From positions 1,135,001 to 1,199,000 of the forward strand of contig NZ_CP150661.1 in assembly GCF_038024105.1 (NCBI RefSeq): 64,000 bases of DNA. Reading direction: 5' to 3'. Origin of the DNA: Polaribacter butkevichii. GTDB lineage: Bacteria; Bacteroidota; Bacteroidia; Flavobacteriales; Flavobacteriaceae. This document shows positions 1-11,016 of this stretch, piece after piece (the first letter of the stretch is position 1; every line of letters begins with the position of its first letter). The translations under genes and the position numbers were made by a program. The notes under the pieces were generated by a model. The model did no database searches. It had not been told where the DNA came from and was given only the letters and a program-made list of their open reading frames with translations.

Positions 1-387
1 CACTATCTTAAATTTGCTTACTTTTACGGGACTATCACCCTCTATGGTCTGTCTTTCCAAACAGTTCTAATTCACTTATCTTCGAATATCGTGGCCCTAC
101 AACCCCAAAATTGCCGTAACAACTTTGGTTTGGGCTAATCCGCGTTCGCTCGCCACTACTAACGGAATCACTATTGTTTTCTCTTCCTCCGGTTACTTAG
201 ATGTTTCAGTTCACCGGGTTTACCCCACTTACGTGGTGACATGTCTTCAACATGACGGGTTGCCCCATTCGGATATCTACGGATCAAAAGGTATGTGCCC
301 CTCCCCGTAGCTTTTCGCAGCTTATCACGTCCTTCGTCGTCTCTGAGAGCCTAGGCATCCGCCATACGCCCTTACTTAACTTATTGT
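1..387 (-). rRNA. rrl: 23S ribosomal RNA, 5' part only
   Basis: Read on the minus strand, the segment matches the 5' domain of 23S rRNA. The stretch with GGCGGATGCCTAGGCTCTCAG and GACGAAGGACGTGATAAGC is the conserved start of domain I. The mature 5' end is estimated at about 387 from alignment in memory to the E. coli start and may be off by a few bases. The rest of the gene lies before position 1. It is the third RNA of the operon that begins with the 16S at 2432. Confidence 0.96.
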
Positions 388-599
388 ACTTTTTGCTGTA
401 GAATTGCTTCTACAATGAACTCTTTTATATTTTTATAAAAAAATTTTTGATTAGATAAATCTAATCGTTCTCTATCTATTTGATTCTTACGATATCATTT
501 TACCAATATGTCAATGAACTTTCTTTCAATTAAACAATTATCAGTTAACAATTATCAATACAAAATTGATCAATGTTAAACGGTCATTGTTAATTGACC

Positions 600-677
<78 letters not shown>

Positions 678-758
678 TTATGAAATTCAGAATAAATCCT
701 AAATTATGAATGTAGAATCCTCTTACTTCCAGAATTTCCTTAGTATTTTAGTTATTTG

Positions 759-832
759 TAGTCCCGGGCAGACTCGAACTGCCGACCTCTACATTATCAG
801 TGTAGCGCTCTAACCAGCTGAGCTACGAGACT
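759..832 (-). tRNA. tRNA-Ile, anticodon GAT
   Basis: The minus strand reads AGTCTCGTAGCTCAGCTGGT and folds as a cloverleaf. The anticodon arm CTACA-CTGATAA-TGTAG carries GAT. The acceptor AGTCTCG pairs with CGGGACT, and the discriminator is A. Unlike the neighbouring tRNA-Ala, the 3' CCA is not encoded (the next bases read CAA). Standard spacer tRNA between 16S and tRNA-Ala. Confidence 0.97.
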
Positions 833-914
833 AGAATAGCTTAATACTTTTTTATTTTAAAATTAACAGCAAAGAGTAAAAAAAACCTTTTTTTGTAACT
901 CACCATCTTTCTCT

Positions 915-2432
<1,518 letters not shown>

Positions 2433-2688
2433 GTATATTTTAAATATTTTAATGAATAAGTTTCAAAAGAATTTTACATTAATCTAATAATGTGGTTATT
2501 CTACTCTTTAATTACGCTGTCAATTTCAATATTTTCAATGAACTGTGCCGAGTCGGCACCGACAAGTCATAAAACTCAATCTTTACCTTTAACTCAACTT
2601 TGTAGAAATGTTAGAATCGAACTAACTAATCGTTTTAATGATTATTCCAAATTTTCTCTGATCGTTTTGCTGTATTTCTTAGCGGCTG

Positions 2689-2718
2689 CAAACATACAAA
2701 CTATTTCTAATCTGACAA
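2689..2718 (-). promoter_or_regulatory. rRNA promoter P1 (proximal)
   Basis: The minus strand has TTG (2718-2716), a 19-bp spacer, then TATGTTTG (2696-2689). This matches the Bacteroidota vegetative promoter TTG-N19-21-TAnnTTTG exactly. The following bases, CAGCCGCTAAG, are shared with P3. It is the closest of three such sites to the 16S gene. Confidence 0.85.
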
Positions 2719-2793
2719 TAAAAAAATAAACTTTTTTTTATTTTATTTTACCTGTAAAAAAACACTGAACTTTTTGCCGAAATTTTCGGACTG

Positions 2794-2821
2794 CAAACAT
2801 ACAACGTTTTTTACAAACCAA
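2794..2821 (-). promoter_or_regulatory. rRNA promoter P2 (middle)
   Basis: The minus strand has TATGTTTG (2801-2794), an exact TAnnTTTG, followed by CAGTCC. The nearest upstream TTG (2821-2819) is 17 bp away, two shorter than usual, so this copy may be weaker than P1 and P3. Confidence 0.65.
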
Positions 2822-2949
2822 CCTAATAAAAATTAAAGTTTTTTTTGATAAAATTTTTGCAAATTTACCGGTTTAACTCCTTAATTTTCACTCGATTTAC
2901 AAACTCTCAATGAACGTGACTAACAAACTAATATTGCTGTTAGCGGCTG

Positions 2950-2979
2950 CAAACTTACAACACATTTTTAATCTAACAA
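2950..2979 (-). promoter_or_regulatory. rRNA promoter P3 (distal)
   Basis: The minus strand has TTG (2979-2977), a 19-bp spacer and TAAGTTTG (2957-2950), an exact consensus match. The downstream GCAGCCGCTAA and the spacer TnAGATTAnAAAT resemble P1, so P1 and P3 look like duplicates. Confidence 0.8.
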
Positions 2980-3444
2980 CTATTTTTTAACCCTTTTTTT
3001 TTGTTTATTTTACATACTTCTCCTAATTATTTTGTTTCTAGTAAGTTACATGAAATATTTTTTTGTTATTTTTTTAAGGTTATTGGGTTTTATCTGGGTT
3101 TTGGGGATAATTGCTACTTTTTACAACATAAGAACATTAAAAAAAGGAAAGAGTGTCAGCTGAAAATTTAGTCTAAATAGGTTTATTGTACTTTATCTTT
3201 TAGATAAAACGACTACTACTCTGGTCAATGTTATCTTTGAAATAGCTTTACCTGGTTACTTGAATTTGTTTTTTTGCTTTTAAATAAAGCCTGTAAATGA
3301 TTGTTTTTTAATTTTAATACAACGAAAATCGTGAAAAAGGTCTCTTATAGATGAAGTAGAAACTTTGTAAATAGAATTAAATCTAAAAAAAACGGATTAC
3401 TTGAAAGCTTCGATTTGCTCAGAACCTTAATTTATTAGAAGAAA

Positions 3445-3471
3445 GGGATTGCTTCGTGCCTCGCAATGACG
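3445..3471 (+). repeat. Half copy of the GTCATTGCGAGG palindromic repeat
   Basis: GATTGCTTCGTGCCTCGCAATGAC is nearly identical to the copy at 33237-33262 and to the right arm of the full inverted pair at 31169-31237. It is a dispersed intergenic element of the REP type. Only one arm is present here. Confidence 0.75.
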
Positions 3472-3563
3472 TTTTTTTATATGAAGAACAAATGGGGTGT
3501 CTATTTGTTGAAATTGTTCTTTGTAGGCTTGTTTTCTTCTTGCTACTTACAATTACAGGCTTT

Positions 3564-3717
3564 GTGTTAGGGATTGAAACGGCATCCTTTTTGCTTTTCG
3601 CAAAAAGATATAGTGGAAAGCCCGACCTTTTTTATTCTATAAGTTTATGAGAATTGAAAAAGTGTACCTATATATAAACCCTACTCTTTTTTATATCTCA
3701 ACAAAAAAAGGGAACAC
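3564..3717 (+). repeat. Hairpin element, subfamily I, copy with internal insertion
   Basis: GTGTTAGGGATTGAAACGGC is followed by ATCC, a perfect hairpin (CTTTTTGC, loop, GCAAAAAG) and GATATAGTGGAAAGCCCGACC. GGG (3570-3572) can pair with CCC (3621-3623), and GTGTT (3564-3568) with AACAC (3713-3717). Compared with the copy at 25941-26020, about 80 bp are inserted between GACCTTT and AGGGAACACCC. It lies just past the 3' end of the minus-strand DUF4294 gene. Confidence 0.7.
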
Positions 3718-3730
3718 CCAAAGAACAAGT

Positions 3731-4468
3731 TTAGTTCTTAGATTGTCTAACTTTTCCTTTTTTACGCATTTTTGCAAAAAACAATTTGTATTCTTCTACA
3801 TTGATTTCTGCCTTTCTTTCTATTATAATTTGAGGAAAATCGAAATTTAACTTAGTTTTTTGAGGTTGGAGTTTTCCGTCTTGAAAAGCGCGTTGCAAAA
3901 CATCTTCTATTAAAAAATCTTCGTTCTCTGTTTCTGGATGGTATTCGGTTTTAAGAGATAAACTAAAAACATTTGCCGTTGTGTTGTACCAGAAAGCTTT
4001 CCATCCGCTTCTTAAGACCTTGATGTTTTGAAATGCCGTTTTACCGGTTTGACGATGAATTAACTTTATAAGAATTCTACCTTCTGTGGTGGTCATCTTT
4101 TTAATTTGATCTGTAAACTCGCCTTCTATATATTTTTGAACTAAACGTGTATATTTTCTTTGTGCCCTTTTTGACTCGATTTTTTCTAGCCTTTGGTTTA
4201 AAGAGTCTAACCTTTGTGAGGCCAATTGTGCATAAGGGTATGCTTTAAATACTTTTTTACGGAACCATAAATAATACCGAACGTCTTTTTTTGAGTTAAA
4301 TTTAGGTTTTGGCAACAACGAGAACTCGTTAAGGCTTACTACTAAGGTGTCTCCTGGTTTTACAAAAACATAATCGTCTACATTTATAGGCAGCGAATCT
4401 GTTTCTTTTATTTGAGAAAAAGATGCTGCCGTAATTAGTACGATGTATATGTATAGGAGTTTTTTCAA
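3731..4468 (-). CDS. DUF4294 family exported protein
   Basis: A 245-residue protein with an N-terminal signal peptide (MKKLLYIYIVLITAASFSQ, cut probably before Q19). The mature part is basic and has a central coiled-coil-like stretch around residues 85-115 rich in R, K, E and Q. The motif YYLWFRKKVFKAYPYA and the later GRILIKLIHRQTG and SGWKAFWYN are what I recognise as DUF4294, a family of unknown function found in Bacteroidota. It is presumably periplasmic. It is the last gene of a run (6569, ligA, this gene) on the minus strand, 88 bp after ligA. The family call is from memory and the function is unknown. Confidence 0.8.
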   Translation of the reverse strand: MKKLLYIYIVLITAASFSQIKETDSLPINVDDYVFVKPGDTLVVSLNEFSLLPKPKFNSKKDVRYYLWFRKKVFKAYPYAQLASQRLDSLNQRLEKIESKRAQRKYTRLVQKYIEGEFTDQIKKMTTTEGRILIKLIHRQTGKTAFQNIKVLRSGWKAFWYNTTANVFSLSLKTEYHPETENEDFLIEDVLQRAFQDGKLQPQKTKLNFDFPQIIIERKAEINVEEYKLFFAKMRKKGKVRQSKN

Positions 4469-4556
4469 ATTTGTATTACTTTATTATAAAGACTTTGTAC
4501 ATAAAAATAGTGGAACGTGTTTTTAATTACCAGAAATTAGCCTCTAAAATTAGAAT

Positions 4557-6557
<2,001 letters not shown>

Positions 6558-6568
6558 TTAATAAAAAA

Positions 6569-7084
6569 TTAATTTTGCTTTTTACCTGTTAAAACACTTA
6601 CTCCGCTTGGAAAAGGATTACCGGAAGACCTTCTAAATGAAACTATTTGACCTACATGCCAAATAGCATCTGCAATTGGTCCGTTTATAACACACCAAAA
6701 AGAAAGCTCTTTATTAGGAAACAATATTTTAAATTGAGAAACATCTTTACTTTCTCTAAGAATAGTACTTGCTTGTAAAAAATTTTCTAAGGTTTTTTTC
6801 CTTTTTTCGGTAAAAGTCATGCTTGGTTCTATATCTCCATTTACTTTTATTAAAGTAGCATTTAAAATTCTAATTGATAGATGATAAATATGATCTATTG
6901 TTTCTTCTGTTGTTCTTGCTTCTGAATTTGGTTTAAACCCCAAATCTGCTACTGATAAATTTTCTGTTGCCCAATAATATCTAAAACCTAACCCATCTAC
7001 CATTCTACTTACTGATGTACCAGCTGTATATTCTAACGCTGGTTCTGGTATTTGATAATATGGTAGTTTTTCTTTAAATATCAT
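6569..7084 (-). CDS. DinB-like putative metal-binding protein
   Basis: 171 residues with no signal peptide. The pattern of helices and the spaced histidines (HIYHLS near residue 66, WHVGQIVSFRR near 142) fit the DinB/YfiT-like four-helix bundle, in which three His bind a metal. The conserved tail SGNPFPSGVSVLTGK is typical of a Bacteroidota subgroup of these proteins. Activity unknown; some relatives are thiol transferases or hydrolases. It is directly upstream of ligA (14 bp). A second, unrelated DinB-like protein is at 56973-57485. Confidence 0.65.
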   Translation of the reverse strand: MIFKEKLPYYQIPEPALEYTAGTSVSRMVDGLGFRYYWATENLSVADLGFKPNSEARTTEETIDHIYHLSIRILNATLIKVNGDIEPSMTFTEKRKKTLENFLQASTILRESKDVSQFKILFPNKELSFWCVINGPIADAIWHVGQIVSFRRSSGNPFPSGVSVLTGKKQN

Positions 7085-7324
7085 TTTGTAAAAGTGCTAA
7101 ATTAGACTGGTAAAAATAGTGAAAAGAGACCTTGAAACAAAGGTTTGTTTTATCAAAAAAAAAAAACAAATGCAAACCTTGTAAATACATTAGAAAACTT
7201 AGGTTTCTATAAAGATTAAAGACTACTAATTATGGTTACTGTTACAACAAAAAATAACATAACTTTATATAAAAATACTTGTGTTTAAAAGGAAGAAGCT
7301 GTAATTTGTATAGGCATTCAAAAA

Positions 7325-7999
7325 ATGAATAGAAAAATGAAATACGCTATAAAAATACACAAAATTTCTACAGTTGATGACTTAGAAAACTCTTGGAGTA
7401 TTGAAGATTACAAAGAACTTTTAGTACGTTTTGATTTTGCAAATGATGACGTAAACGAGATTAAAGAGTTAAGAGAATTACTTTTTATGGCAATTACAGA
7501 CAAAGAACCAAATGAAGCTGCCGCAATTGTGCTAGATTATAAATTAGGCAATGTTTTAAACGAAGGTCAGATTGACTCTCTTTCTTACGAAATGTTGGTT
7601 GATAAGATTTCTGAAGAATACCCTAAAATTGGCTTACACAAAACCCTTTTTATTATAAATCAGCTTTTGTATAAGGCTTTTAATGGAAAGTTTCCTAACA
7701 CAAAAGCAACCATTGTAGATTTTGAAATAACTCCTTCTAGAAATGCAGAAACTACAATTACAAAAGAAATTGTTTTGAAGTGTTTTGCTCAAAATTTAGA
7801 TAGTCATAATGTAATTATTCGATTATTTGGACAACAACTAAATGCGGAAGAAGCTTTTGTTGAAGCCAATGACATTATTTGGTATTTAGAAAAAAAGGAT
7901 ACTACTTATAGATTGACTACTTCTGATTATTTTATGAGTAGAGAAGAATTTATAAATGAAGAATTTGATGCTAATATTAAATTTTTTGAAGAAGATTAA
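7325..7999 (+). CDS. Hypothetical protein
   Basis: I do not recognise this 224-residue protein. It is acidic (ending FFEED), has no signal peptide or membrane segment, and looks soluble with mixed helix and strand. ATG at 7325 and ATG at 7337 (MKYAIKIHK) are both possible starts, and no ribosome-binding site decides between them. It stands alone on the plus strand between two minus-strand genes and ends in the shared terminator at 8061-8098. Confidence 0.6.
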   Translation: MNRKMKYAIKIHKISTVDDLENSWSIEDYKELLVRFDFANDDVNEIKELRELLFMAITDKEPNEAAAIVLDYKLGNVLNEGQIDSLSYEMLVDKISEEYPKIGLHKTLFIINQLLYKAFNGKFPNTKATIVDFEITPSRNAETTITKEIVLKCFAQNLDSHNVIIRLFGQQLNAEEAFVEANDIIWYLEKKDTTYRLTTSDYFMSREEFINEEFDANIKFFEED

Positions 8000-8060
8000 G
8001 TTGAATATCAATTTATGGTTTATACTATATAGGCTACATTAACAAAAAGATACTGGAAAA

Positions 8061-8098
8061 CAAAAAACCAAAACATAGAATAATGTTTTGGTTTTTTG
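8061..8098. terminator. Bidirectional intrinsic terminator
   Basis: CAAAAAACCAAAACAT and ATGTTTTGGTTTTTTG form a perfect 16-bp stem around a 6-nt loop. A-run and T-run at the two ends let it serve both the plus gene ending at 7999 and the convergent minus gene ending at 8114. Confidence 0.85.
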
Positions 8099-8113
8099 TT
8101 TTCTAATTATGTA

Positions 8114-8461
8114 TCACTCTTTTCTTCGCTTCTTTTTTGATTTTCTTAAATATTTATTATGTGCTTTTGCTGTTTTTAAATCTAAGACACCAGTAATTTC
8201 TATATCGAAACCTTCTTTTTTTAATAGTTTTTGATACTCTAAAAAAACACGGTCTTTTTCTGCATCAATTGTTAAGTTTCTTGCTTTGTAACAGTCCATT
8301 TCTGTCCATAGCTTTTTTTTATTAACGGCTTTATTATAATTAAAGTCTTGTGATGAATGCCTAACATAACACTTACCTGGTTTTGGATTTTTTGGCACAT
8401 CTAAACTCTGCGCTAGTATAAGACTGGGTAAAAAGAGAAATAAGAAAAGAATGTTTTTCAT
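8114..8461 (-). CDS. Small exported protein with a peptidoglycan-binding-like segment
   Basis: 115 residues with a signal peptide (MKNILFLFLFLPSLILAQ). The mature protein has two Cys (KCYVR, MDCYK) that could form a disulfide. The stretch YQKLLKKEGF-DIEITGVLD-LKTAKAHNKY (residues about 75-105) has the spacing of a PG_binding_1 repeat (hydrophobic helix, G, TGVxD, T, A). The tail is strongly basic (KSKKKRRKE). A role at the cell wall is an inference from that weak resemblance. Confidence 0.6.
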   Translation of the reverse strand: MKNILFLFLFLPSLILAQSLDVPKNPKPGKCYVRHSSQDFNYNKAVNKKKLWTEMDCYKARNLTIDAEKDRVFLEYQKLLKKEGFDIEITGVLDLKTAKAHNKYLRKSKKKRRKE

Positions 8462-8593
8462 TATGGATTTTTTTTCAAAAATAAGAAAAAGAAAACGGAT
8501 GCAGTTTTAAATGGACCTCAGCTTATTTTTGCTACAAGTAGGCAAGTAAAAGATATCGTTTCTAATTGATTACTGCAGCAGGCAAATAATTTT

Positions 8594-8707
8594 AGCCCTG
8601 ATTGAATGGCATGTTTGAGCTCTTTTTTATTCCCTTTTTTGGGGATAAAAAAAGCGAGTAGCCTTTCGACTTTGCTCAAGATAAATTCCAGCAGGAAATA
8701 GCTTCTA
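8594..8707 (+). repeat. Hairpin element, subfamily II, long-stem variant
   Basis: AGCCCTGATTGAATGGCAT is followed by GTTTGAGCTC, a hairpin (TTTTTTAT-tCCC, T-loop, GGGG-ATAAAAAAA) and GCGAGT. The element ends in CAGCAGGAAATAGCTTCT. The same ends occur in the copy at 51235-51303. AGC-CCTG can pair with CAGG...GCT. The GAGCTC...GCGAG arm is shared with the subfamily I copy at 54491-54577, so the inner hairpin type and the outer stem type are mixed between subfamilies. Confidence 0.7.
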
Positions 8708-8714
8708 AAAAAAC

Positions 8715-8745
8715 AAAACCCGAAACAACATTGCTTCGGGTTTTT
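8715..8745. terminator. Terminator of the GAPDH gene
   Basis: AAAACCCGAA and TTCGGGTTTT form a 10-bp stem with a 10-nt loop and a T-run on both strands. It lies 41 bp past the stop codon of the minus-strand GAPDH gene. Confidence 0.8.
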
Positions 8746-8785
8746 ACATTCAATTTTTATTGAACGAACTTGCACTAAGAGACTT

Positions 8786-10228
8786 TTAATAATAGGTAAA
8801 CCGCCTTACTTTGGCAATGTGTTTTGCCAAACGCATTACTTGATGAGAATATCCATATTCATTATCGTACCAAACATAAATTACAATGGTTTCTTTGTCT
8901 GTAATAGTAGATTTACTATCGAAAATTGCCGGTGCTGTAGCACCAATTATGTCTGATGAAACCAACTCGTTATCTAAAGAATACTTAATTTGTTCTACCA
9001 AATCGCCTTCTAAAGCATACTTTTTAATAATGGCATTTACGCGTTCTGTAGAAACCATGGTATTTAATTGTAGGTTTAAAATTGCCAAAGATCCGTTTGG
9101 AACCGGAACTCTAATTGCGTTGGATGTAAGTTTGTCTTTTAAAGCAGGTATTGCCTTTGCAACTGCTGCTCCTGCACCGGTTTCTGTAATAACCATATTT
9201 AAGGCAGCAGCTCTACCCCTTCTATTTTTACGATGCATATTGTCTACCAAATTTTGGTCGTTTGTGTATGCATGAATGGTTTCTAAATGCCCTTTTAAGA
9301 TTCCGAAATTATCTTCTAAAACTTTTAAAATTGGCGTAATTGCATTGGTGGTACAAGATGCCGCAGAAAAAATATCTACAGTATCTGGATTGTGCTGTTT
9401 GTGATTTACACCGTGCACAATATTAGGAATTCCTTTTCCGGGAGCAGTTAACAAAACTTTGCTTGCTCCTTTAGCTTTTAAATGTCTTGCCAAAGCAACA
9501 TCATCTCTAAAAGCACCTGTATTGTCTATAATTAAGGCATCTTTAATTCCGTATTTAGTATAATCGATATCTTCTGGACTATTTGCAGAAATTAAGTGAA
9601 CCGTTGTACCATTTATAATTAATGCATTGTGTTCTACATCTATTTCTACGGTTCCTAAAAAATCTCCGTGTACAGAATCTATCCTTAATAAAGAGGCTCT
9701 TTTTTCTAAAACTTCTTTATTAATTTCGCCACGAGTAACAATAGCTCTTAATCGTAATTGAGAACCTTTACCCATTTTAGACATGAGTTCTCTTGCCAAT
9801 AAACGACCAATTCTACCAAACCCATATAAAACTACATCTTTGGGTTGAATATCTTCTGACTCTGTGGCTCCTTTTAATTTGTTACTTACAAAGGCAACTT
9901 TGTCCTCACACTTTTTAGGGCTTAAATGACATTCGTACGCTAATTTACCAATATCTAATTTAGACGATGGCAGGTCTAATTGTTGTATTGCTTTTGCAAT
10001 ATCTAACGCATCGTAAATAGAAATGGGTTTGCTTACAAACTCTTTTGCATAGTTTATTAGTTTTAAAACTTCGCTTGCTCTTTTATCTACCAAAGGATTT
10101 CTAAAAAGAACTAACTCTATCGCTTTATCGTACCATAAATCGTTTACAATAGTTATAAACTCTACCGTAGCTCTTCTATTTTGAGCTTGCTCTATAACTT
10201 CTTCTTCGTAATTTAAAATTGTTGACAT
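8786..10228 (-). CDS. gap: Glyceraldehyde-3-phosphate dehydrogenase with N-terminal extension
   Basis: Glycolytic/gluconeogenic enzyme that oxidises and phosphorylates glyceraldehyde 3-phosphate. The GAPDH core starts near residue 130 with the nucleotide-binding motif GFGRIG (136-141), has the catalytic Cys292 in SAASCTTNAITP and His319 in ETIHAYTNDQ, and ends with YDNEYGYSHQV. It is 480 residues long against about 335 for the usual enzyme. The extra 130 residues at the N terminus are helical, are characteristic of a long GAPDH form seen in Bacteroidota, and have no known function. Monocistronic, with its own promoter and terminator. Confidence 0.95.
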   Translation of the reverse strand: MSTILNYEEEVIEQAQNRRATVEFITIVNDLWYDKAIELVLFRNPLVDKRASEVLKLINYAKEFVSKPISIYDALDIAKAIQQLDLPSSKLDIGKLAYECHLSPKKCEDKVAFVSNKLKGATESEDIQPKDVVLYGFGRIGRLLARELMSKMGKGSQLRLRAIVTRGEINKEVLEKRASLLRIDSVHGDFLGTVEIDVEHNALIINGTTVHLISANSPEDIDYTKYGIKDALIIDNTGAFRDDVALARHLKAKGASKVLLTAPGKGIPNIVHGVNHKQHNPDTVDIFSAASCTTNAITPILKVLEDNFGILKGHLETIHAYTNDQNLVDNMHRKNRRGRAAALNMVITETGAGAAVAKAIPALKDKLTSNAIRVPVPNGSLAILNLQLNTMVSTERVNAIIKKYALEGDLVEQIKYSLDNELVSSDIIGATAPAIFDSKSTITDKETIVIYVWYDNEYGYSHQVMRLAKHIAKVRRFTYY

Positions 10229-10253
10229 TGTATATCTAAATATAAATTTCGAG

Positions 10254-10294
10254 CAAAAGTATTTCTTTTTTACAGAATACGAAATCGATTTCGT
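10254..10294 (-). promoter_or_regulatory. GAPDH promoter overlapped by a 16-bp palindrome
   Basis: The minus strand has TACTTTTG (10261-10254), an exact TAnnTTTG, 26 bp before the GAPDH start codon. No TTG is present at the expected distance. Instead the perfect palindrome ACGAAATCGATTTCGT (10279-10294) begins 18 bp upstream of the -7 box, covering the -33 position. That placement suggests an operator. The regulator is unknown. Confidence 0.55.
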
Positions 10295-10312
10295 AAAGTT
10301 TTCGTAAATAAA

Positions 10313-10350
10313 AAAAACTCAAGAATGATATCATCAACCTTGAGTTTTTT
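10313..10350 (-). terminator. Terminator of the 10405 lipoprotein gene
   Basis: AAAAAACTCAAG and CTTGAGTTTTTT form a 12-bp stem around a 14-nt loop, followed by T-rich sequence on both strands. It is 55 bp after the stop of the minus-strand gene. Confidence 0.8.
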
Positions 10351-10404
10351 ATTTGTTACAGTTTATAAATTACGGTAACAGTATGTGTATTATTACAATA
10401 GCAA

Positions 10405-10971
10405 CTAATTAAACCAAACGATAAATGATTTCATTTTTGCTAAATCTGGTATTTGTTCTTTTGTAACTTTTTGAGTATTAAATTCTTTTAACCCTAATTC
10501 TTCTTTATCTATTGCAATTGTAGCATTTAAATCGTCTATAAATAAGGTTGCAGAAGAAAATGTAGACTCTATTCTATTAATATTATTGTTTGCATTTATT
10601 TCTGAAAAACTAGAGTTGATATTGATGCCCGAAGCTGTTTTAAAACGTGCATCATGAATTTCAATACTTTTTATAGTTGATGTAGAATCTAATTGTTCTT
10701 TAGGTAAAATAGTTAACAACAACTTTCCTCCTTTTTCAAAAATAAAATATTCATCATCTTCTTGAAAATAGTTATCTCCTTGTGCACCTTCACTTAAATT
10801 CTTTACAATAGAATCATTCTTAAAAATAGTACTTAAATCTTTCATTGTAGTAGTCGTTGTAATCTCGCCTACTTTTCCTTTTTCTATTTTAAACTTATTA
10901 TTGTTACTACAACTAATTATAAATAATGAGAATGCGATTACTATAATTGGTAAGATATTTTTTTTAATCAT
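10405..10971 (-). CDS. Hypothetical lipoprotein
   Basis: 188 residues with a lipoprotein signal: a basic start, a hydrophobic core and the lipobox FIISC with Cys21. The mature protein is threonine-rich near the start (GEITTTTTMKDL) and looks like a small mixed alpha/beta domain. I do not recognise a family. It is probably anchored to a membrane facing the periplasm or to the outer membrane. It is separated by 45 bp from the HerA-like gene upstream (start 12588, end 11017), so it may share that transcript. Confidence 0.6.
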   Translation of the reverse strand: MIKKNILPIIVIAFSLFIISCSNNNKFKIEKGKVGEITTTTTMKDLSTIFKNDSIVKNLSEGAQGDNYFQEDDEYFIFEKGGKLLLTILPKEQLDSTSTIKSIEIHDARFKTASGININSSFSEINANNNINRIESTFSSATLFIDDLNATIAIDKEELGLKEFNTQKVTKEQIPDLAKMKSFIVWFN

Positions 10972-11016
10972 TTTTTTATTTTTATGCTTTGTTTAAACGT
11001 TAATTCTACTGTTTTG

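Larger units (their letters stand above)
2433..3563. other. rRNA operon leader, promoter region and gene-free AT-rich spacer
   Basis: No credible protein gene lies in this stretch. 2433-2688 is the transcribed leader of the rRNA operon, with a 7-bp-arm palindrome GTGCCGA-g-TCGGCAC at 2545-2559. 2689-2980 holds three promoter copies. 2981-3440 is very AT-rich and shows nothing further that I can name. A short palindromic repeat (3445-3471) and a larger hairpin element (from 3564) follow. Confidence 0.7.

Noticed and set aside
3456..3850. Two small plus-strand frames at 3456-3650 and 3647-3850
   Set aside because: The first starts inside a palindromic repeat and runs through the hairpin element; the second overlaps the real minus-strand DUF4294 gene.
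8518..8775. 85-codon minus-strand frame
   Set aside because: It consists of the antisense of the hairpin element and the GAPDH terminator; composition is not protein-like.
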